A DNA stretch of 64,000 bases from Candidatus Woesearchaeota archaeon (GCA_016188115.1 JACPIK010000002.1:336125-400124); one strand, 5' to 3'; positions 53,326-63,066 are shown, counted from the stretch's first letter. The notes: generated from the letters alone by a model not told the origin. Program-made: numbers and translations.

Positions 53326-56300
53326 CTAAAAATAATCATCTTCATACTTTGAACAAACATCATAACTTATTCCTTCCCAGCGATCAACTAACCCAATAAT
53401 AGAATCAATCGTATCAAATAAGGTAACAATAAATCCAGTATAGTTACAAACTGTTACTGCTGTTCCCGAGGTAGGACACAAGTAAGAACAAGTAAGAGTC
53501 GCAGCAGTTCGCACGAGACTAATAGGACTGCGTAAAAATGACGTAACTATATTCTTAATCGCCTCAAAAAATGCTGTGCCGGGAATAAATGTACTCACTA
53601 ATTCACCCCAAACATATTTACATGCAAGCAAATCACCTATCTGTTTACAACTCTCAATTGTTGCAACACCCGCTGGAACACTTTCCTCTATACATTGTAT
53701 TTCCATGCAACGAGTTTGACGGTATTTCTCCAGATTTTCTATAATACCTGGAATACAAAGCCCTAAACTTGAAACCCAAATATTATCATACAACGACTTT
53801 GCCTCGACAATGTTATTTCTCCCCGAAAAATCTCCATCTCCAACAACACCACTAGCAATAAACGCTTGCCCTTTCCAAGCATTATACACATTAAGAACAC
53901 CCGATTGCCAATTTTTGTATATACTCCCAGGTGTTGGTTGCGGAGCACAATCTAAGATTTGAATAATAGGTGTTGTATATGCTAACGTCTCTTTAAGAGG
54001 AAATCCGGCCGCTTGCGCTGCCTCGCAAGTACCTATTCCAATAGGTTTTGTAAATACAGGAAACGCATACGCAATAGCATCACTTGAAGATGTAACAAAC
54101 TCAAACATAATCATCACATTACGCAAAATGTTGATGATGCCTGTAAAGAAGCGAACATATTTTAGAATGTCTGCAAAAATACGCAATTTATCCGTAAGTT
54201 TGTAGATAACTTCATCTTTAATCTCATCGACCCTATCATCAATGTTTTCATCAATGCTTCCTAATGATGAAAAACCAAATGGCACACGCACCGTTACGTG
54301 TTGAGTTTCTGGCGCGACAATGGCATTTTTTCCAACTTTAGAAAATATTTTAAACGTGCAAGTATACGCCACATCCAGCGTTTTAAACTCATCTTGTTCT
54401 TCAACTTTTAATACTTCTTTTGCATCAAATGGATTAAACTCTAACAACAATGTAGGTGAAGAACTGGTACTTCCAACTAATAATGAACGTGAGATTTCAG
54501 GATAATTACTGCTAGTTACAACTGATTCTGCATCAAGAGGTTCGCTATCATCAGTCTCACCAGCTCGACCAGCAAGTGCCTGTGCACCACTTGGTCGCAC
54601 GTGAGTTCCCGTTGGGAGTATTTCTTCTCCTTCTTTAGGCAGACATTCCTGAAATTCTAAGCCAACAACTTCTGCTTCTTGTTTAGTACTAAATGTAATT
54701 TTAAAAGGTATGCGTACAGCAGTTAATGCAACTGCATCAATATCAACAAATGCAATTTGAGGAGTAACGCTTTGTACTGCCCAAAAATCAGGATCTGTTT
54801 CATCTTCTTCAAGACCCAATAGCTCAAATGAAAATATTCCAGACCCACCCATACGCGCATTCTTCACCGTCTCAGGCCATTTGACAGCTTTATTCGCAGC
54901 CGTATCAAGAACTTGAACACTGACTTCAACTGATCGAACATACCCGCTACGAATAGGTTGCGAAACAATTTCACATTTCCATTTCAACTCGTCACGAACA
55001 CACGCTTCTTGGTTTGCATTAAATACTGCAAACCCTTCAGCAGCATACGCAGTAGCAGGATACAATGTTGCAGCATCATTAACGGCATTATTCATATCAA
55101 CAATAATAACTGGCGAACTCTCACTCTCAAGAATATCTAATTCAATTTTTAATTCATCTCGACTTTGGATATAATCCTTCGTGCCGACCTCACTTACACC
55201 AAAAAAAGCCACTCTCTCAATAACTGGCGCATCCGCATCGACAATGAGTTGAACAGGAACGACACTACCCTCATTACCCACATTATCTTGAAATGTGCTT
55301 AAACCAACAGTAACATCATCAGCACCTGCTTGAGCACGAATATTCCATCGACATTCAATACTTCCATCATCTAACGTAAGGCATTCTTGAGGAGCAACTG
55401 ATCCACCCCCATTTGCTAAACCTTGGAATGACGCGCGAATACCTTCTTTTGTGATCCCTGCTCCTTCGTCATGAGCGCGAAGTAATAAAACAGTATCATC
55501 CGCAGTTTGAATAAACCCTGTGCCTTCAAACGTATTAACTGTGTTAAAATAATCTACTACGGGCGGAGTATTATCTAATGTAAACGATTGGGATAATGTT
55601 TGTGTTGCAGGATTTCCGCGTGCATCAGTAGCATCAACCGTAATCGAGATAGTACTTACAGGTTCAACAGTAACACCCTCCCAAGTACATCGCCACAGAT
55701 CTTCCTGCTCAGGTACCTCAACACATTCCCGTTCACCTACAGGGATATTAGTAATCTGCTCAGAACGTACTTTTGCATTCACCGGACCATTCTTTTCAAC
55801 AATATCAATGGTAAGTTTAGAATCAGAAACTGGTTGTGTTCCGACAAAAGAGCCTAGCTTAGTCAGATTAAATGATTGAATTGTTGGAGCAGCAAAATCA
55901 TACTGCACCGCAACCGCATTACTTATTGTCTCATGTCCTAAATAATCAACAGCCCGAACTCGCAAACGAGTCCGACCTTCACCCGTAAGCGTAAAAAGAG
56001 CTTGACCTTCTACAACATCCGCAGGATAGCGAAACGTGCTGTCACCAGGTTCATCAAGAGTTTTTTCGTCAAGTATTTCTGAAGTATCTGCATTAATAAT
56101 TTGAATTTGATGAATACCTACCGCATTTCCTTGCGGACGTTCGTCAACTGCAAAAGAAATATCTAATCTGTTTTGATTTTGCACTACCCGAAGATTTTTT
56201 ACCTCTGGACCAGTACCATCAGCTTTAATAGAAACAATTTCAGATTCAGCTGTATCGGCAATACCTTCCTCATTAGTATAATCAAGCTCAACATTAAAAG

Positions 56301-56649
56301 GATAAGATCCTTCCCCAATACCATTTTGTAATTGATTAGAATAAGTACATACAATGCCTGCAGGACTTTGACCACATGATTGAAACGGTTCACGATTTCC
56401 TTCAATATTCATATGCACCGTTTCCGCTGTAACCTGCTCTGCCGTAATATCTCGAATCGTTGCCTCTACACTCCAGGTATCTGCTTCTGCATCAATAAAA
56501 TTAGGAATCTGATCATCCCCTGTGTTTTTCGTTACCTGAACCGAGACTGCCATTGCGGATGCTGAATAGAAAGGAAGTGTCAATATCAAAAACATCATCA
56601 ACAGTCCAATTCCTCTTTTTTGAAATGATTTAGTCTCTTTTTTCATCAT
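53326..56649 (-). CDS. Large secreted protein with Ig-like repeats (1,107 aa)
   Basis: Signal peptide GIGLLMMFLILTLPFYSASA at the N-terminus. Residues about 40-640 contain several Ig/bacterial-adhesin-like beta domains, with joins such as VQYDFAAPTIQSFNL, FTLDNTPPVVDYFNT and LIVDADAPVIERVAFF, where 'D..pP.v' marks domain borders. A further beta region follows. The last 300 residues are helical and hydrophobic in part (ADILKYVRFFTGIINILRNVMIMFE) with many cysteines (for example TRCMEIQCIEES, TCSYLCPTSGTAVTVC), perhaps a disulphide-rich membrane-proximal domain. The start overlaps the stop of the upstream pilin-like gene (ATGA). Confidence 0.8.
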   Translation of the reverse strand: MMKKETKSFQKRGIGLLMMFLILTLPFYSASAMAVSVQVTKNTGDDQIPNFIDAEADTWSVEATIRDITAEQVTAETVHMNIEGNREPFQSCGQSPAGIVCTYSNQLQNGIGEGSYPFNVELDYTNEEGIADTAESEIVSIKADGTGPEVKNLRVVQNQNRLDISFAVDERPQGNAVGIHQIQIINADTSEILDEKTLDEPGDSTFRYPADVVEGQALFTLTGEGRTRLRVRAVDYLGHETISNAVAVQYDFAAPTIQSFNLTKLGSFVGTQPVSDSKLTIDIVEKNGPVNAKVRSEQITNIPVGERECVEVPEQEDLWRCTWEGVTVEPVSTISITVDATDARGNPATQTLSQSFTLDNTPPVVDYFNTVNTFEGTGFIQTADDTVLLLRAHDEGAGITKEGIRASFQGLANGGGSVAPQECLTLDDGSIECRWNIRAQAGADDVTVGLSTFQDNVGNEGSVVPVQLIVDADAPVIERVAFFGVSEVGTKDYIQSRDELKIELDILESESSPVIIVDMNNAVNDAATLYPATAYAAEGFAVFNANQEACVRDELKWKCEIVSQPIRSGYVRSVEVSVQVLDTAANKAVKWPETVKNARMGGSGIFSFELLGLEEDETDPDFWAVQSVTPQIAFVDIDAVALTAVRIPFKITFSTKQEAEVVGLEFQECLPKEGEEILPTGTHVRPSGAQALAGRAGETDDSEPLDAESVVTSSNYPEISRSLLVGSTSSSPTLLLEFNPFDAKEVLKVEEQDEFKTLDVAYTCTFKIFSKVGKNAIVAPETQHVTVRVPFGFSSLGSIDENIDDRVDEIKDEVIYKLTDKLRIFADILKYVRFFTGIINILRNVMIMFEFVTSSSDAIAYAFPVFTKPIGIGTCEAAQAAGFPLKETLAYTTPIIQILDCAPQPTPGSIYKNWQSGVLNVYNAWKGQAFIASGVVGDGDFSGRNNIVEAKSLYDNIWVSSLGLCIPGIIENLEKYRQTRCMEIQCIEESVPAGVATIESCKQIGDLLACKYVWGELVSTFIPGTAFFEAIKNIVTSFLRSPISLVRTAATLTCSYLCPTSGTAVTVCNYTGFIVTLFDTIDSIIGLVDRWEGISYDVCSKYEDDYF

Positions 56650-58958
56650 CTAAACACCGGTTCTAAATCACGACGAAGTATAATGGAAACATTGTTAAGC
56701 TCGTTAATTACATTTAAATCTTCCATTATCCTATCTCTTTCTTCTACACCACCAAGATCATATGTGGAGATATAAAAATTAACCTGTTTGCTCCCATAAA
56801 GTTGATCTGGAGTAATAGTCAAATAAGTACTCTGTTCATCCCATCGGATTGAACCAATTTGAAACTCTTTTAATTGCATTGAATCAAGCGTAAAACAGCA
56901 TCCATCAAGATCTCCGCAGAAAATTTTTTCTGTAAACCCATCATCACAGCGTTCTTCTTCAGGAATAGTTATCATTTGGTTTGTCGTAACTACGCCATCT
57001 ACTTTATACACTCCAGGAACAAGACGAATAGCACTCACTTCAGATCCAGTAACACTTGCAACAGTAGTAAAATCATCTTGTGATACTTCATTATACAAAT
57101 CACCGATCCTAGTAAGAATTATGGTTGCAGTTTGCGCATCAGTCAAAGTTCTAGTTGCACCAGGAAATACCCATGAGTGTCGCGAACGAACAAAATCAGG
57201 TTTATAGGATATTAATGGATCACCGCTAAATCCAAAAGGCTGTAAAGAAGGGCATCTTGAACCAATACACTTCACAAGTGGTTTCTGTTTAATAGAAATA
57301 TTTATTTCTTTATAAGGATATAATTCCACAACTGGTGCAGATTCAGGACCAACAGCATATCCAATAACACCCGTTTTTTTCTTGTAAGAATAAGTATCTA
57401 TAGGATAATAATTTGTCAAATAGCCCTCAAGAGTAAAGTCGACAATACCACCATATACTGCGGGATAATTTACTTCTAACTCACCTTCACTATCAGTTGA
57501 ACCCATGTAACAATAATCTTGATCGGGTATTTGAAACCCTATTTGAACCGCATCAAGAGGATTACCAGTAGATGCATCAACAACTATTGAACGAAGAAGT
57601 TGTGTGTTTCGTTGTTGGGGATTACACGCTAAACTTGCTTTCCGAGAAACTAAAGGTGCTTCTACTTGGTTAAGGTATGCCGGTCGATTGTTAACAATTG
57701 TTCCTTCTAAAGAAAAAGCAAAATTATATCCTCTCCCTTCAAATGCATCTTCATCACGAATCGTGACTAAGACAGGATAACTAATATCATAAGTATTATA
57801 ATAATTTTTAAATTGAAGATTAAATGGAATTAATCCTAATGGGTTTGAAAATTTATATCCTGCTGGTTGCACCATTTGTTGCCCTTCATTAATATCAAGA
57901 TAAATATCCCAATCAAAATAGTCAAACCGCACTTCAAGACCCTTCGCACCAGTAAGAGGAAGAATCATATCATCAGAAGTGCGTTGATATAAACCACTTC
58001 TCGTTGAAGGTTCATATTGATACCTCTCAAAATTATCAGCGTCTAAAAATCGGATATTATTCACATTTGAAGAAAGTATCTGTTTGAATTGTTCTTTTAC
58101 TTTAGATGTTTGCCATATCACCATTTCATCATCAAAAGCAGTTGCAGATGTTGGGGGAATTTTATTTTGATCTAACCCAGAATAAACTTGAAGTAAATTG
58201 AGAGCAATATTCTCCAGAAAAGGATGCTGTTGTTCAGTAATGGAAATATTATTCGCCAAATCATAATACTTTTTCAATGGCACCGGCAACGTAACAACAA
58301 ACTGTTTAAAATCCCCTTCAGACTCGCCTTTTCGTAATCGCAGTGGCATCTCAACATTGACAACCACATCATTCTCACGAACCATCACCGTAGGAATTGG
58401 TGATTGTTTATCTACAATCTCAAAACCTTGAGACACGAACGGTTCATAATCCTGTAAGCAATCATCAAGCTGTTCAGAAACATACCGCCGCACCTGTGCT
58501 TCAACACTCATTCGATCATCTTGCTCATCAAAAAGAGCAGGACGTAGTGATGCAAGAGAAATTTTAGAATCAGCATTAGGCGCAGCATTATAATGCCAAT
58601 ACGGAATTTTGACGGATTCTAACGACAACCCATCAAACTCTGTTGGATTCGTTGAAGAAAATTCACCTACCAAATCAGGATAAATATAACCTCCCTGTTC
58701 ACCAAGAATACGCACACCACGTTCCGCTACTTGACGCATACAACTCTCCGTATAAAGAGAAATAGGCTCAAATGCTTGGGGCGTACTCGAAACCAGAATA
58801 GTCTCTTCTACCTCTAATTCCGCTTGACCAGTTGAACTTGTAAAATACCATACAGCCCCAAAACCAAACAATAACAAAATTCCCACTATAATAAATATGG
58901 TTACTTGTCCTTTAGTACCTAGCGCAGGTAAAACATACCGCCTCTTTTTATCAAACAT
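56646..58958 (-). CDS. Pilin-like membrane-anchored secreted protein (770 aa)
   Basis: I place the start at ATG 58958, because the longer frame from 59006 would read through the TATA box (GATATATAAAGG, 58983-58994). The N-terminus then gives KGQVTIFIIVGILLLFGFGAVWYF, the class III-like signal shared with the 261- and 340-aa proteins. The common domain follows: Cys in YTESCMRQVAERGVRILG, then EQGGYIY, then RRYVSEQLDDCLQDYEPFVSQGFEI with the second Cys. The remaining 500 residues are beta-rich with a carboxypeptidase-regulatory-like part (VVDASTGNPLDAVQIGFQIP) and a small Cys-rich loop (CDDGFTEKIFCGDLDGCCF). It heads an operon of four genes. Confidence 0.8.
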   Translation of the reverse strand: MFDKKRRYVLPALGTKGQVTIFIIVGILLLFGFGAVWYFTSSTGQAELEVEETILVSSTPQAFEPISLYTESCMRQVAERGVRILGEQGGYIYPDLVGEFSSTNPTEFDGLSLESVKIPYWHYNAAPNADSKISLASLRPALFDEQDDRMSVEAQVRRYVSEQLDDCLQDYEPFVSQGFEIVDKQSPIPTVMVRENDVVVNVEMPLRLRKGESEGDFKQFVVTLPVPLKKYYDLANNISITEQQHPFLENIALNLLQVYSGLDQNKIPPTSATAFDDEMVIWQTSKVKEQFKQILSSNVNNIRFLDADNFERYQYEPSTRSGLYQRTSDDMILPLTGAKGLEVRFDYFDWDIYLDINEGQQMVQPAGYKFSNPLGLIPFNLQFKNYYNTYDISYPVLVTIRDEDAFEGRGYNFAFSLEGTIVNNRPAYLNQVEAPLVSRKASLACNPQQRNTQLLRSIVVDASTGNPLDAVQIGFQIPDQDYCYMGSTDSEGELEVNYPAVYGGIVDFTLEGYLTNYYPIDTYSYKKKTGVIGYAVGPESAPVVELYPYKEINISIKQKPLVKCIGSRCPSLQPFGFSGDPLISYKPDFVRSRHSWVFPGATRTLTDAQTATIILTRIGDLYNEVSQDDFTTVASVTGSEVSAIRLVPGVYKVDGVVTTNQMITIPEEERCDDGFTEKIFCGDLDGCCFTLDSMQLKEFQIGSIRWDEQSTYLTITPDQLYGSKQVNFYISTYDLGGVEERDRIMEDLNVINELNNVSIILRRDLEPVFR

Positions 58959-58982
58959 CTCTACACAAAAGCAAGTGAAGAT

Positions 58983-58994
58983 GATATATAAAGG
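58983..58994 (-). promoter_or_regulatory. TATA box of the 770-aa pilin-like operon
   Basis: CCTTTATATATC on the minus strand ends 24 nt before the ATG at 58958. It settles the start codon choice and points to leaderless transcription of the operon head. Confidence 0.7.
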
Positions 58995-59024
58995 TTTGGA
59001 TGGCACAATAGAGGAAGAAACTGC

Positions 59025-61130
59025 TTAGAATACGCCAGACCCATCTTTAATCCCCTTGACATACGCAGAACCCTTCAAGCAACCCACCTTCTTACCCTCA
59101 AAAATAACCTGTCCACCCTCAACAACCATCGGTGCTTTCTTGAAATCATCAGGTACAACCAGCCCAGAACTAACAGTAAACCCTTCTGGTACCAACTCAT
59201 CCCCCACGACTCCACCTTCAACTCGTAAAAAGCAGATGTTTGAGCCATCATCCCCTGCAACAATCATACCTTCACTTAATTCGCCACGTAACTTCATTGG
59301 TTTCAAGTTCAGGCAGAATGCCACCGTTTGATTCTCAAATTCAGAACGAGCTTTTTGCTTCTTAAGAGCTGTAAGAACTTGCCGAATTCCTATCTTTGAC
59401 CCAAAATTAACTTTAAGCATGAAGAGATGCTCAGCCCCCGGATGATCTTTAACTTCTTCAATATGACCTAAAACAAGATGATAGGGAAACATTTTTTGCT
59501 CAGGCACTTTCTCAATCTTCTCCACTAAATGACCTGGATCGACCACTGTTCCTTTCCAATCAAAGCGAATGTCTTTCCAATGCAACTGTTTCTCACCCAA
59601 TGCCCCATAAATTTTCTGACTAAACTCAGGCAAGATCGGTGAAACAATGATTGCAAGCGTTCGCGCAATGTTAACACATAGACCTACGGCAGCAGCAATA
59701 CTACTATCCAAAGTAGAGTCAACGCCTTTCCATTTCTTCCATGGTTCAGCTGCTTGAAAATACGCATTGCCCACATCAGAAATCCGCAAAATCGCTTTGA
59801 GAGCATTCTTGAAATCCTGTTGTGCATAATATCCCTTAACTTCTTCAATCATTAAATTTAACTTCAAAATAAGTTCCGAATTAACAGACACGCAGTCAAT
59901 CTTACCATAATTCTTTGCCGCAAAACTCAACGTGCGATAACAGAAATTCCCCAAGTTCGCCATTAATACATTATTGTTAACCGCCTTAAACTCTTCAAAA
60001 TTCAAATCTACATCTACGACACTACGATCAAGATGACTTGCATAATAAAAGCGTAATGCTTGCGCAGGAAAAATATCTAAAAACTGTTTTGCCGTAAAAA
60101 ATGTACCTCGACTCTTGCTCATTTTCTGTCCATTCACGGTGATAAATCCATGCACAGTTAGTGTAGGAATAGGAACACCTACGCCCATCAACATCGCAGG
60201 CCAGAACAGAAAGTGAAAATACGCGATATCTTTCCCAATGAAATGCTGCACGTTGCCATTGTACCAATAGTCTTTCCAATCAAGACCTTGTTTATCACAA
60301 TAATTCTTTGTTGAAGAGATATATCCTATTGGCGCATCTAACCACACATAGAAATATTTTGTTTCACCTGTTTCTTTTTTAGAATCAGGAATCGGAAATC
60401 CAAAATACGGTGCATCACGAGAAATACACCAATCTTCTAACCCATTTGTAATCCATTCACGCAACCAGTTCGCCACTTCAGGTTGGAGACCACTAGCATT
60501 ATCATTAATCCAAGCAAGTAACCGATCAGAAAACAAACTTAACTTGAAAAAATAATGTAATTTTTGTGTTGGTACCGGTCTGCCATTACAAATAGTACAA
60601 TAGGGATTAAGTAAATCTGCGCCTTTGAGAACTGCACTACATTTTTCACAAACATCCCCATACTGATCAACAGCATTGCACTTTGGACACGTTCCTTTGA
60701 TAAATCGATCCGGCAAAGTCCGATCACAAGTGGAACAATACATCACTTGAATATTTTTAAGATAAATCAAATCTTTCTTTTTCAACTCTGTAAAAAAATA
60801 TTCTGAAAGTTCTTTATTCTCAGACGAGTGGGTTTTGTAATAATTATCAAAATGAATCCCAAACGACGCAAAATCATGTTGATGATCTTTCCAAAAATGT
60901 TCCACAAAATCCTCTGGCTTCTTTCCTGCTTTTGCTGCATTTATTTCAATTGGTGTGCCATGCATATCTGAAGCACAGATATAAAGCACATCTTTCCCAC
61001 TAAGCCGTAAGAAACGAGAATAAATATCTGCCTGTACGTATTCCAATAAATGTCCTATGTGAATTGGTCCATTGGCATACGGCAACGCCGCAGTAACCAA
61101 ATATTTTGGTGAGTTTATTGATGACGACAT
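59025..61130 (-). CDS. metG: Methionyl-tRNA synthetase with C-terminal tRNA-binding domain
   Basis: 701 residues. PYANGPIHIGHLLEY holds the HIGH motif (24-27), GQKMSKSRGTF the KMSKS loop. Between them lie paired zinc knuckles (CSTC, CPKC, CEKC, CTIC), the two-knuckle form. The C-terminus (YHLVLGHIEEVKDHPGAEHLFMLKV ... GQVIFEGKKVG) is an EMAP/Trbp111-like OB-fold that aids tRNA binding. It lies 31 nt downstream of the homocysteine methyltransferase gene; a TATA-like TTAATAAAA about 28-36 nt before the ATG suggests it may also have its own promoter. It charges initiator and elongator tRNA(Met). Confidence 0.96.
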   Translation of the reverse strand: MSSSINSPKYLVTAALPYANGPIHIGHLLEYVQADIYSRFLRLSGKDVLYICASDMHGTPIEINAAKAGKKPEDFVEHFWKDHQHDFASFGIHFDNYYKTHSSENKELSEYFFTELKKKDLIYLKNIQVMYCSTCDRTLPDRFIKGTCPKCNAVDQYGDVCEKCSAVLKGADLLNPYCTICNGRPVPTQKLHYFFKLSLFSDRLLAWINDNASGLQPEVANWLREWITNGLEDWCISRDAPYFGFPIPDSKKETGETKYFYVWLDAPIGYISSTKNYCDKQGLDWKDYWYNGNVQHFIGKDIAYFHFLFWPAMLMGVGVPIPTLTVHGFITVNGQKMSKSRGTFFTAKQFLDIFPAQALRFYYASHLDRSVVDVDLNFEEFKAVNNNVLMANLGNFCYRTLSFAAKNYGKIDCVSVNSELILKLNLMIEEVKGYYAQQDFKNALKAILRISDVGNAYFQAAEPWKKWKGVDSTLDSSIAAAVGLCVNIARTLAIIVSPILPEFSQKIYGALGEKQLHWKDIRFDWKGTVVDPGHLVEKIEKVPEQKMFPYHLVLGHIEEVKDHPGAEHLFMLKVNFGSKIGIRQVLTALKKQKARSEFENQTVAFCLNLKPMKLRGELSEGMIVAGDDGSNICFLRVEGGVVGDELVPEGFTVSSGLVVPDDFKKAPMVVEGGQVIFEGKKVGCLKGSAYVKGIKDGSGVF

Positions 61131-61161
61131 AAGATGTAGCTGTTGACGGCCATGAGTTTTA

Positions 61162-62085
61162 TTAATCTTTGGTTAAGATTTCAACATTCTCTGGGTCAAT
61201 TAATTTTTTTATTTCTCGAATATACTCTGGACTTGTTCCACAACAACCCCCTATTATTCTCACACCAGAACTTAATGATCGTCGAACAAAATCAAGATAC
61301 CGTTGTAATTCCACACCTCCTTCAAATTCCCACCCATATTTGTTATCAGCATGTCCTTCACCATTTGCATAGACTATAACTGGAATTGAAAAACTTCCTA
61401 GAGTTTTAAGATGTTTTTCAATAACTTCTGTAGAACAACAATTAATTCCGATAGCAACTGGATTAAAACGAAGCAATTGAGTGATAGCCTCAGCAAGATT
61501 TTCGCCACTCAATAAACCCTCCTCATTACAAACAAAACTCACAATGAAATCTTTACCTAATTCTCTCACTACCCTAGCCGCAATTTCTGCATCCCGAATG
61601 CAATTAAACGTCTCCAGTATGATAAAATCAACACCACCCTCAACAAGAGCAAGTGCATGTTCTTTATGTTGTTCATAGAGTATATCATTTGCAGGAACCA
61701 GACTTGGTTCATAACAATCCTCTAAAGGTGCCATTGATCCAGCAATAAACACAGAACGTGAAACACCCACTAACGCATCATGTGCGCATTGACATGCCAG
61801 TCTCGTCAAAATACCTACTTGATCCCCAAATCCAGCCTTCATTAAAGGAATGCGTTGTGTACGAAATGTATTCACTGTGATTATATCTGCTCCTGCATCT
61901 ACATAATCTCGATGAATAGCAGTAACCAGATCAGGACACTCAATCAACGCTTTTGCTGACCATAAGGGCAAAGCTGTTTTCACACCACGCCGTTGCAACT
62001 CTGTGCCCATTGCCCCATCCAGCAAGAGGATTCTTTTTTGATCAAGTAGTTCACGAATAGACAGTCTATTTTTGATCAGACTCAT
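61162..62085 (-). CDS. Homocysteine S-methyltransferase
   Basis: 307 residues, the size of MmuM/HMT enzymes. LLDGAMGTELQRRGV opens the barrel; AIGINCCS (Cys216/217) and IIGGCCGTSPEYI (Cys281, Cys282) supply the zinc-binding cysteines of the pterin-independent homocysteine methyltransferase family. Members move a methyl group from S-methylmethionine (or betaine/SAM) to homocysteine, making methionine. Its start overlaps the stop of the preceding methyltransferase by 4 bp (ATGA), so the two act together; given that partner, S-methylmethionine is the best donor guess. Confidence 0.9.
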   Translation of the reverse strand: MSLIKNRLSIRELLDQKRILLLDGAMGTELQRRGVKTALPLWSAKALIECPDLVTAIHRDYVDAGADIITVNTFRTQRIPLMKAGFGDQVGILTRLACQCAHDALVGVSRSVFIAGSMAPLEDCYEPSLVPANDILYEQHKEHALALVEGGVDFIILETFNCIRDAEIAARVVRELGKDFIVSFVCNEEGLLSGENLAEAITQLLRFNPVAIGINCCSTEVIEKHLKTLGSFSIPVIVYANGEGHADNKYGWEFEGGVELQRYLDFVRRSLSSGVRIIGGCCGTSPEYIREIKKLIDPENVEILTKD

Positions 62086-62939
62086 GATCTCACACCCCCT
62101 ACAACATAAATTTTATGAAAAACTGGATCGCCAGCAACACGCCGCCTCTCAGCCTCTCTCGCTGGTATCAAATGTGATTGCATAGCATCAGCAGAGCCAT
62201 AAAATTCAAACGTAAGACCTTTCTCTTCCTGTACAGCTAGACCCGCAAGTGACGTCCCACGATGTTGGGGAATTACTTCTTCATGAAGAATTCGTGGAAC
62301 ATAACCATTAACCCTAAATAGATCTACCAATGTATCTTTTCCCGGTCTGCCCGCAAGATTCAAGATAACTTTTCCCCCTCGTTTCAATACTCCTTGTCCA
62401 TTACCAGCATCATAAAGTAAATCAGAATTCAAATGAAGACCATACGCTTTCAAACGTGGATCACAATAAGTACTTCTTTCTTTAAAATGATGTGCTAAAT
62501 TATCCGCTTCTTTTGGTTTGGTAGGATCTTCTGGAACTTGTGGAATGCACGCAAAAATGGAATCCACTTTGTCTTCTACGCCAGTAATTAAATCACGACC
62601 ACCATGATAAGGATGATACTTGCCTGAGTGACCATTAAGCACTCTGCCTACATTCTCAACAGAAAGATCGACTAATCTCCCATCTACATCTGTTCCTCTT
62701 AGAGTTTCAATGTGTACATAACGTGTTGCAAGAGCATAAATAATATTTGTTCCTGCACCAACTCCCACTTCAAGTACGTTCCCTGTAAGTTCAGCAGCAT
62801 CAAGACCGCGTTGCAGTGCTGTTACCCAGTGATCTGGAACAAATGACCATTCTGGAACAACAATTTCCGCATTAGTAAGACTACTTATTGGTCTTGGAAA
62901 TATTGTATTTAAATCAATTTTACGTGCATTTTGTGTCAT
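62082..62939 (-). CDS. Probable methionine S-methyltransferase (MMT N-domain-like)
   Basis: 285 residues. VLEVGVGAGTN (55-65) is the SAM-binding loop. The catalytic loop is CIPQVPEDP (131-139) rather than the NPPY of HemK-type enzymes. CIPQ, then LNSDLLYDAGNGQGVLKRGGKVILNLAGRPG, closely follow the order I recall in the methyltransferase domain of plant methionine S-methyltransferase ('GCIPQ', 'GL.LI..A..EG...ik..G...fN.GGRPG'). That enzyme uses SAM to make S-methylmethionine. Without a search the assignment is moderate; another methyltransferase is possible. The Shine-Dalgarno GGGAGG lies 9-10 nt before the ATG. Confidence 0.65.
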   Translation of the reverse strand: MTQNARKIDLNTIFPRPISSLTNAEIVVPEWSFVPDHWVTALQRGLDAAELTGNVLEVGVGAGTNIIYALATRYVHIETLRGTDVDGRLVDLSVENVGRVLNGHSGKYHPYHGGRDLITGVEDKVDSIFACIPQVPEDPTKPKEADNLAHHFKERSTYCDPRLKAYGLHLNSDLLYDAGNGQGVLKRGGKVILNLAGRPGKDTLVDLFRVNGYVPRILHEEVIPQHRGTSLAGLAVQEEKGLTFEFYGSADAMQSHLIPAREAERRRVAGDPVFHKIYVVGGVRS

Positions 62940-62971
62940 TGTTAATTCCTCCCATCTTAATTCTTAATTGT

Positions 62972-63001
62972 AGAAATAAAATAAGACGCACTTAGTGCAT
63001 C
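62972..63001 (-). terminator. Hairpin plus U-rich tract (putative methionine attenuator)
   Basis: On the minus strand, GATGCAC-TAA-GTGCGTC (62985-63001) forms a 7-bp stem with one G-U pair and a 3-nt loop that is exactly the stop codon of the Met-rich leader ORF. The stem is followed by TTATTTTATTTCT, a U-rich tract in the RNA. This is the layout of an intrinsic terminator or attenuator between the leader peptide and the methyltransferase gene. Confidence 0.6.
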
Positions 63002-63066
63002 AATGCCATTAAACCCATCATAGATCCAGAAAAATAACTTCCAATTTGATAAGACACGGCTTTCAT
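62992..63066 (-). CDS. Met-rich 24-residue leader peptide
   Basis: ATG at 63066 opens a 24-codon frame ending in TAA: KAVSYQIGSYFSGS then MMGLMALMH. Four of the last nine residues are Met. A TATA box (TTTATAA on the minus strand, 63091-63097) lies about 25 nt upstream, so the transcript should start at or near this ATG (leaderless). The next gene's start is 52 nt downstream of its stop. A regulatory leader peptide for the methionine genes is proposed; a small membrane peptide is an alternative. Confidence 0.55.
   Translation of the reverse strand: MKAVSYQIGSYFSGSMMGLMALMH

Noticed and set aside
58959-59006. Longer N-terminus of the 770-aa pilin-like protein
   Set aside because: The extra 16 codons cover the TATA box and place a false segment before the class III-like signal.
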